Below are positions 58,201-64,000 of a stretch of 64,000 nucleotides of DNA, in pieces. The stretch covers positions 7,284,001 to 7,348,000 of the forward strand of contig NC_056428.1 in the NCBI RefSeq assembly GCF_905147365.1. Direction: 5' to 3'. The stretch comes from Aricia agestis (lineage: Eukaryota > Arthropoda > Insecta > Lepidoptera > Lycaenidae). The notes beneath the pieces are model-generated. The model ran no database searches. It was not told the origin of the DNA and saw only the letters and a list, made by a program, of their open reading frames with translations. The number at the start of each line of letters is the position of its first letter. The first letter of the stretch is position 1. A program made the position numbers and the translations under genes.

Positions 58201-59872
58201 TTTTGTATTCAAATCCTTTTCCAGCATAGAACGACATCACAAAAAAGAACATTTGAACTGTACTATACAATAATTAATATGTAAATTCCACATTTTATAG
58301 CTGATTTACGACAACAACGTACGTAGCAATACGACAGAAGAAACTAGTATCACTAATTTTCGACGCTGATACTTTGTCAATATATTTATATGCGCCAAGC
58401 GCCCAGTTGCTGTTTGCAATCATGTTTAAATACAATCCAGCTTTCAGCCTCTGGAACGATGTAAATAAGTACATACTGACATATTGGAAATACTTATATA
58501 TACATTGGGAATGTGGGTCGGTATCGGCAGTATTTATGATACAATATGTTAACATAATAATATGTAACGCGTCGGTAGTTGTACGCACAAAGCTGTCGTC
58601 TTATCTACTGAGTACTGACAGCTACGGTTGTGGTTCGGCCTTTGAATTGCCCTTATCAATGATCACGCAATTTGTATTCATACTGTTGTGCCCGTTTCAA
58701 TGTGTGTACATGACAGCATAAAATATAAAAAAAATGATATTTCCAAAATGTTTGCGCGTATTTGTTACGTGGAATATCACGCAAAAACTACTGAACGTAT
58801 ATAAGTACACTTTATTCCGAAAAAATTACAAGGGTAAATTACAACTATTTTAATTAATAAACTGTTATTACCAGAAATAACTAGGCAACTTAGGCGATCT
58901 GAGATAGGTAAAATTTTGAAAACCTTTCAATTCGGTGCACCGAGGACCATAATGTTTTCGAGTACTTTTACTTTTCAATTTTTTTTACTTTCATTCTTAT
59001 TAAATTCATATTAAATAATATAGTGTAAGTACAATTTAATTTTGCAATTATTATAACTTTAGCAAGATTTGACTCGTACGCGGCTAGAACACTAATGAAC
59101 TAGGCCCTCTAAGCCAAAAAACAAATCTCGACAATATGACCTAAATCGTAAAGATACTAACAAAATTTCATACAAATACGTATTGTCATTTAATATGAAA
59201 TTTTGTGACTCTTTTCATGGTGTGTAACATAAAACTAAAACGGTAGTGAAGCTCACATATGTGACTATATAGCCACGTTAATGATATAACATTTATGGAA
59301 CACACGATTGCTTTCTTCCGCCACTCTTGTGAAACCTACTTAGACTGAAAGTAAAGTGAAAAGTGGGACAGTTCTTTTTAAGATTCTAAAGTAGCATACA
59401 TCATCATCACTAGCTCTTTTTTGATGCAATTCGTAATTGAAAGGAGATAAATTATTATTAATAAAATACGTATATTAAAATATTTTTATAAAAATTGTTG
59501 TGATATAAACAGAAAAGCTTTTCCTGAACTTTTCCCGACAGTAATTCAGTATATCTTTAAAGGTTTTTCTTAAAGGTAAAATATCATTATTTAAAATAAG
59601 TGATATGGCCAAAAAATATTTCCACTTCGCCACTGTTTGAGGCCATTTTGATAATACACATTATCGACGAAAATTACGAAAGTTTTAAGTGTATAAATGT
59701 TCTGTCAAATATCGTACCTACCATATCAAAAGTTTTAAAATATTTAGTTTCATACTAAAAATTCCTCACCTATAACAGCCATGGCTGCACCTAGAAGCAT
59801 AAGCAGAAGTCCAGCGGAGAGCGCGCGACAGGCGTGCCAAAGGCATTGTGAACTCATTTTTCCCTTCACCAC
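49264..59872 (-). CDS. TMEM200-like two-pass membrane protein (5' end uncertain)
   Basis: Seven exons on the minus strand: 59872-59770, 55305-55174, 51161-50933, 50720-50568, 50252-50080, 49828-49780 and 49618-49264. All are GT-AG, phases join, and 397 residues follow from the first base shown. The first seen exon has VVKGK, then a TM segment ending LLGAAMAVIGYY. The second and third give YAGPIVMGFGGFIVVAACVM followed by EARDSAAKV. This order (R/K-GK, TM, G-Y, loop with N-glycosylation, GP.MG.G.FI TM, E.RD) matches the TMEM200 family of unknown function. The long cytoplasmic tail is basic and Ser/Pro-rich. It ends in Cys-containing repeats (SEATCP) coded by an 18-bp minisatellite. A possible start is M6 (59857). 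An acceptor site precedes the exon, so an upstream exon, coding or not, is likely beyond 59872. Introns of 4.4 and 4.0 kb are full of repeats. Confidence 0.75.
49280..49370. repeat. Coding 18-bp minisatellite in the last TMEM200-like exon
   Basis: Four to five imperfect tandem copies of TTCGCTGGGACACGTCGC (plus strand), encoding EATCPS on the minus strand. The unit keeps the frame. Confidence 0.85.
51281..51336. repeat. Perfect 56-bp palindrome, no loop
   Basis: A 28-bp arm starting TTTATAGGCATTCAAAGTTT is followed immediately by its exact reverse complement (centre AAAT|ATTT). It lies in an intron of the TMEM200-like gene, about 120 bp upstream of the 51161 acceptor. Confidence 0.95.
51515..52110 (+). 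mobile_element. Two Helitron 5' ends in tandem
   Basis: TCTATATATATAAAAATCAA occurs at 51515 and again at 51993, each followed by TTGCTGTTCGTTAGTCTCGC and GAGAACGGCTGAACGGATTT. They then diverge. A 38-bp direct repeat (TTTTAGCTAACTTCAGTTGT type, 51880 and 51923) lies between. No clear CTAG end for the first copy. Confidence 0.65.
52849..53140 (+). mobile_element. Helitron, complete ends
   Basis: A|TCTATATCTACCTAATATTA to GAAGCCGCGCGGGACATCTAG|T. The interior has one diverged 175-bp monomer (GTGTTAGATAGATCATTTAT). A second Helitron-like body starts at once (ATTATAAAACAAAGTCGC, 53149). Confidence 0.75.
53690..54444 (+). pseudogene. Mariner relic, 5'-truncated
   Basis: The translation shows the catalytic motifs TGDEKW (first Asp), FHHDDTRTHTS (second) and, after a frame change, YSPDL/LAPSDFHLF (third). 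The 3' TIR GAAACTTTTCCCCAACCTA ends at about 54444 next to TA. The N-terminal DNA-binding half and the 5' TIR are absent. Frame changes fall near 53900 and 54150. The TIR and motifs differ from the 17.2-kb copy, so this is another mariner subfamily. It lies in an intron of the TMEM200-like gene, in the antisense direction. Confidence 0.8.
54983..55160 (+). repeat. Repeat-like segment next to exon 55174-55305
   Basis: GTGGTCCGCAGTATATGTAT and GGGGTCCGTGAAAAATGTTGGGAAAC form a common type of dispersed insert (two GGGGTCCG motifs 100 bp apart). It ends about 15 bp before the exon's donor side on the minus strand. The open frame here is not a gene. Confidence 0.35.
56024..56110. repeat. Hairpin element ACGTCGCTGCAAGCGCTGTT
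   Basis: Left arm 56035-56055 and right arm 56073-56094 are inverted with one mismatch around AACTTAACTTTAAG. Outer GCGTCAG / CTGACG also pair. Confidence 0.7.
56111..57838. other. Intronic stretch without clear features
   Basis: This is intron of the TMEM200-like gene. ACGTTACCATGGTAACG (about 56117) is a small palindrome. The ORFs at 56870-57137 have no recognisable motif. Confidence 0.35.
57839..57999. mobile_element. TTAA-type MITE, intact 161-bp copy
   Basis: Exact TTAA on both sides (57835-57838 and 58000-58003). The ends AAGGGCCCATTCACGGCAGG and its inverse pair, and the inner GAATGGGCCTCACTGATTGG also pairs with its inverse, so the element folds almost end to end around a GCCGGCCGG centre. 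Confidence 0.9.
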
Positions 59873-59987
59873 CTGAAAGTAAAGTGTGTTTCAGGAATCT
59901 CCAAATGCAATAATTGCAAATTAAGGAATTTCCAATGAAATAAAAAAACATCTAAACGGGTTAGAAATAAACATTAATAATAATTAA

Positions 59988-60392
59988 AAAATCAGCCTAG
60001 TGCGAGTTGGACTCGGGTTCCGGCGCGGTTCCGTACTATTATAATATAACAAAAATAGGAAAAATATGTGTTTTTTGTATGAGAACCCTTAATTATTTAT
60101 TTTATTTACATTTTATTATTAAATAATAAAGTATAAATACAACTAATTATTTTTTTAACATTTCAAGTGCCTACCTATTGCAAGACAAAAAAATCACGTT
60201 TGTAGTATGAGAGCCTTAAATATTATTTTATTTTAGTATTTGTTGCGGCACCGAAAATACACAATCTGTGAAAATTTAAGAACTATAGCTATAGCGGTTC
60301 TTGAGATAGAGCCTGGAGACAGACAGACGGACAGACATCGAAGTCTCATGAATAGGGTCCCGTTTTTACCCTTTGTGTACGGAACCCTAAAA
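59988..60392 (-). repeat. GGGTTCCG repeat, copy 3
   Basis: Reverse-oriented: CAGCCTAGTGCGAGTTGGAC ... GTTTTTACCCTTTGTGTACG GAACCCTA. It starts 116 bp before the acceptor of the first seen TMEM200-like exon (minus-strand sense). Confidence 0.6.
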
Positions 60393-60662
60393 ACGACTAC
60401 ATGAGGCCTACCACCGGTTATAATATTAGGTCCTTTGGCCCTTACATATGGCGTTTTGTTGTACAGGCCACTTTGATCTCAAATATCTCCTCTTTAGTTA
60501 AGAATTCCAATTCCAATTAAAATTTATATATTCATTTATTTGGTACATTTGAGTTTCCAAAACAGTCATTCATTTGTTTTTTTCTTGATTATTTTTTCTT
60601 TGGAGTCGTTCATATCGCACAATGGAAAAAATGAAACATTGCTTTATTTCATAGAGTAACTT

Positions 60663-60716
60663 ATAATCATGGAATTAATATGTACTACGTACAGCTAGTA
60701 TTAATTCCATGCTTAT
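60663..60716. repeat. Imperfect palindrome CATGGAATTAATA
   Basis: CATGGAATTAATA and TATTAATTCCATG flank an 18-nt centre. Outer ATAA/TTAT extend it. Confidence 0.7.
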
Positions 60717-61284
60717 AATCCCACCAAAACATTAAATGTAAAAAAGAGCCAAGCAAAATATTGCGTAGCCATGCAATATATCTATCGTAAAAAGTTTTCA
60801 GATCACATTCAAGCCAAGCCTTCAACTTATTTTGTAATTTAAATCAACATTCAGTGAATTTATCAATAGTTTTCTTTATTTTATAATTATTATAGTGGCT
60901 GGGCAATGAGAACAAGAAAAACAAATATATAACTTCATATTTGGGGTAGTTCATACTTACACAAACGGCAAGCGTAAAGCGTAAAGTGTGTAACGACGAA
61001 TGTTCACGATGGTACCCAATAAATCCATCTGAAAACTTTTTACGTTAATGTACGTTAACGTATACTTATTACTTATAGTCACTACGCCACAGTAATTTGG
61101 AGGTTAAGCTAGTTTTAATACTTGCTCCTAGTCACCGAAATTCTAAATCCCTAGCTTTGTTAACATCGAAGATAAAGGGGGTGTGAAAAAGCCGCGAACC
61201 GCTTCGAGAAAAGTATGCTAGGGCCGTACCTTTGCTAAAAAGCTTGGCTGGAGCACTGCCGTGCTCCCAGATTATATAGTAAGT

Positions 61285-61995
61285 ACTTTATTTACGAATA
61301 CGAGATCTACCGTGGCACTAATGCTACAGAAACAGCTCTAGGAATTAACAATGTATGGTGCTGGTGTCGCAGAACCAAAACTGTACCAGTTTTAGTTCCA
61401 ACGTTTTCGTTCTGGAAATGTCGACCTTCAGAACAACCATCGTGGACGACCTGAGACCAAAATGAATAATAAATAATTAAAGGCTATTGTGGAAGCGGAT
61501 CCATCGCAAACCACTTCAGAGTTAGCAGCAAGCTTCGGTGTAAGTGATAAAACTGCTTTAATCCACTTGAAGCAAATTGGGAAGATAAAAAAACTTGAAA
61601 TGTGGGTACCTTAAGAATTGAGTGAAGCAAACCAGAAAACACGCGTCGACTGCTGCGTTACATTGCTCAACCGACACAATAATGAAGGGATTTTAAATTG
61701 GATCATTACTTGTGATGAAAAATGGATCCTTTACGATAAAAAAGCGTTCGTTGCTATGGCTGTCCCCTGGAGAACCAGCCAAATCCTGACCTAAGCGAAA
61801 ATTTACTCAGAAAAAGTTACTTGTGAGTGTTTGGTGGACTAGTACCGGTGTCGTTCATTACAGCTTTCTAAAATCTGGCCAAACGGCTACGGCAGATATC
61901 TATTATCAGCAACTGCAAACCATGATGGAAGAACATGCAACGATGGAACAACAATCGCCTCCCACACAAAACGCCAATTTCATATTATGTAAGGA
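61285..61995 (+). pseudogene. Mariner relic, heavily decayed
   Basis: Pieces of a transposase are readable in changing frames: SELAASFGVSDKT (helix-turn-helix), CDEKWI (first Asp), then VSVWWTSTGVVHYSFLKSGQ and ADIYYQQLQTMMEE. In-frame stops and shifts are frequent, and the region after the second catalytic Asp is missing. The C-D-E-K-W and W-W-x-x-x-G-V-V-H-Y patterns suggest a mori-type mariner. The subfamily is uncertain. Confidence 0.7.
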
Positions 61996-61999
61996 CCTA

Positions 62000-63645
62000 A
62001 TATTATATTATAATCAGAATATTAAAATCTTTAGACAGACGAGGATAAAACATTTAGTAACGTTGGGAGGTTAGATCTTTTATTAGTTAGGGGGAAAACT
62101 TTATCTCTATTCAGTATAAAATTAAGTCGCTTCCGTCTAAGATCTTCTAACTTCCTGGCCGATTATGATGCAGTTTCAAGCGATAGATATATAAAACAAA
62201 GGTTTATATTATAAAACCTGAACGAAACCAGGTGATATATAATTCTACATAATATATTGAGGAGCTTAGTGACGTCAAGTAGAATCGTTTGGTTCTTTCG
62301 TGTGTGTCTGTGCGAGAAGATTTGGAACCCTCTTGAAATGCGATTTATAGGTCAACAGCTTCTTATGGAATTCAGCGTCTTAGATATCAAATATTCTGTC
62401 TTTCTAAAAATAAACTCAATATTTAAAGTACCACGACGTGAATTCTTATTTAAATCATTTGTATTACTTTCTCATTTTCTGGTCTTTTCTATGCTTAATC
62501 TAAGATCGTCAAAATCATTGGCAAATTATTTTAGCTATAGAGGAAGGGGGGGCATGACTGGGACGCGAGGTAAGATGGGGTCACGCAAGATACAAGAAAC
62601 TAGACTCTTGCGAACAGAGAGCAATAGGCCAATAGGAAGCCATACTCGATCAACCATCAGCGCGACAGAAACAGTGAGTGGAAGTTCATACGTTTTTTGT
62701 TTACAAACGAAAATCACGTTGAGTGTCTCGTCGATCTAATTTGACCATTGACTTTTATAAGTGGACTCGAAATAATGGTCTCTACCAAATCAAAATACTG
62801 AGGCCGGTCCGCCATTTTATGTTCCGGTTCATAAACTGTCAAAGTGTCGTATTATAGGGATGTCGAAATTGCAAGAAAATATCGATATATCGATACATCG
62901 ATATTTGAAAAAATATCAATATCGATCTCGATATATCGCGAAAAAAATAGGCACTTGAAATGTTTACAAAATACTCAGTTGTATACATACTTTAATAATA
63001 ATAATAATTGATGGTAAAATTAAAATAAACTGTAAACACTTCGTGCGCGAGTACAACTAGTATTTGTCCGATTTTTTGGTAATTTTTGCCCGATATCAAT
63101 AATGGCAACTTAAATAATAATTAATAAACTTAAAATAAATTAAATACTTTTATTAAAATTAAGGAGGCTCCTGTATATTAAAAAAAAAAAAAAAACATAT
63201 TTGCCTATTTTGCCTCTATAATACATAATAGGCAAAAATGTTTTTTTTTTATATAATATAAAATAAAATCATTTTTGATATCAATATAATATATAATATA
63301 ACAGGACGCTCACTTATAACATGTTAGTTTATCGATGTCCTCGACAAATATCAACCGAGTGTCCCATCACTATAGACCGCCATGTTTAGTTCTTGGCAAT
63401 ATGGCGCCGGCCACACTTTTTTGTAGTTATATCGCCTCCATCTGTTTCCTTACTCATTGAATTTGACACAGTTAAAAACAGTAAGGAACTGTAAGGTAAT
63501 TATGACTACCTACCCAATTTATGTCTTTTCTCGTATATGGTTGTCAGTGTTGTGTACTTTGTTGTGGTATAGTTGGACAAACGTGCAGTTTAATATATTT
63601 TTTTTGAGAAATATTTTTTTTCTAAGTCAGCCTTTGGGGTAAGAT
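62000..63645. other. Repeat-derived intergenic stretch
   Basis: ATCGATAT-rich sequence lies at 62880-62940. A GGGTTCCG-repeat fragment (GGCACTTGAAATGTTTACAA) lies at about 62950. A long A run lies at 63180 and a T run at 63241. GGTAAGATGGGGTC at about 62570 is related to the CCCCATCTTACCCC motifs near 63800. No gene is supported. Confidence 0.4.
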
Positions 63646-63834
63646 TTGATATTGGGTTTTCTGAAATCATCCGAAGGTTTGGTAGGCTGTCAGCTTTGTG
63701 GACGTTGGGCTCACAATGGTTGTTCTGGTGTGGATGATGAAAACACGCAAGAAATTCATATTTGTATTTATTATGATTGGATTAGCCTACCCCATCTTGC
63801 CCCATTTTCATTACCCCATCTTACCCCATGGTAA
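63646..63834 (+). pseudogene. PHD-finger-like tail of a jerky/pogo-type transposase (weak)
   Basis: An open stretch reads GLVGCQLCGRWAHNGCSGVD, giving the C-x2-C...H-x2-C pattern of a zinc finger seen at the C-terminus of insect pogo/jerky-like transposases. The final Cys pair is not preserved. It is followed by CCCCATCTTGCCCC/CCCCATCTTACCCC repeats (63790-63835), which may be a transposon end. It is a short relic. Confidence 0.4.
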
Positions 63835-64000
63835 GGGGCAAGATGGTTTTTCGAAAGCTCCTATTAAATCATTTATTTTAAAAAAATGCTATAAGTTCAT
63901 CTCCCAAATACTATGCCAAATTGTAGTCATATAAATAAGACATTGTGCCATAAATAAATAAGCATAATAAACGTAATGATTAATACTGTATTTTTGGTAC

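Noticed and set aside
58295..58721. Overlapping ORFs of 97 aa (-) and 115 aa (+)
   Set aside because: No motif, no splice context, both strands open together; probably chance within an intron.

Overview
The window looks like nuclear DNA of a moth or butterfly (Lepidoptera). It is AT-rich with small GC-rich exons and conventional GT-AG introns. It is packed with repeat families typical of Lepidoptera: Helitron ends with TC...CTAG in an A^T target, mariner copies, foldback elements and MITEs, a SINE whose 3' end reads ...TTATTTCATAAAA, and LTR and BEL/Pao remnants. The species cannot be named from the sequence alone. No bacterial signatures, CRISPR array, rRNA or tRNA gene was recognised.

Five protein genes can be assembled exon by exon. 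(1) A peroxisomal SLC25A17/PMP34-type carrier on the minus strand (6405-7450, 3 exons, 278 aa). (2) A LENG8/Thp3-type SAC3-GANP protein on the plus strand (11339-15906, 5 exons, 717 aa). (3) A MOSMO (modulator of Smoothened) orthologue on the minus strand (24025-25922, 3 exons, 167 aa). (4) A complete rhabdomeric opsin on the minus strand (35825-41579, 8 exons, 376 aa), with a plausible core promoter and homeodomain sites upstream. (5) A TMEM200-like two-pass membrane protein on the minus strand (49264-59872, 7 exons seen, 5' end uncertain). A sixth, upstream gene may contribute one terminal exon at 997-1101 (+). In all five assembled genes the splice phases join without a shift. The genes do not form a pathway and appear to be ordinary neighbours.

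Layout: 1-6.4 kb is repeats (SINE, 664-bp foldback, TIR element) plus the possible terminal exon. 6.4-7.45 kb is PMP34. 8-10.1 kb holds a Helitron, a MITE and a composite foldback. 11.3-16.3 kb is LENG8, with a nested transposon stack in its last intron. 16.4-19.8 kb holds a MITE, a Helitron fragment, a full-length but broken mariner and palindromes. 20.7-23.2 kb is a decayed BEL/Pao-type element with an env-like region, on the minus strand. 23.3-25.9 kb has an 8-bp-TSD MITE and the MOSMO gene. 26-35.5 kb is a gene-free repeat region with nested SINE, TIR, LTR and Helitron pieces. 35.8-41.7 kb is the opsin with a roughly 71-copy 11-bp minisatellite in its sixth intron. 42-49 kb is a Helitron and repeat region. 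49.3-59.9 kb is the TMEM200-like gene with large repeat-filled introns. 60-64 kb holds mariner and other transposon relics.

The observations most worth a second look are: the opsin minisatellite, which is open in all three plus-strand frames; the opsin's DRH in place of DRY and its P3/K50-like promoter sites; a set of perfect short-loop palindromes, two of them adjacent with the same ATTA loop inside the retroelement; a pol-env junction deletion in the BEL-like element; and several nested or collapsed MITE structures.
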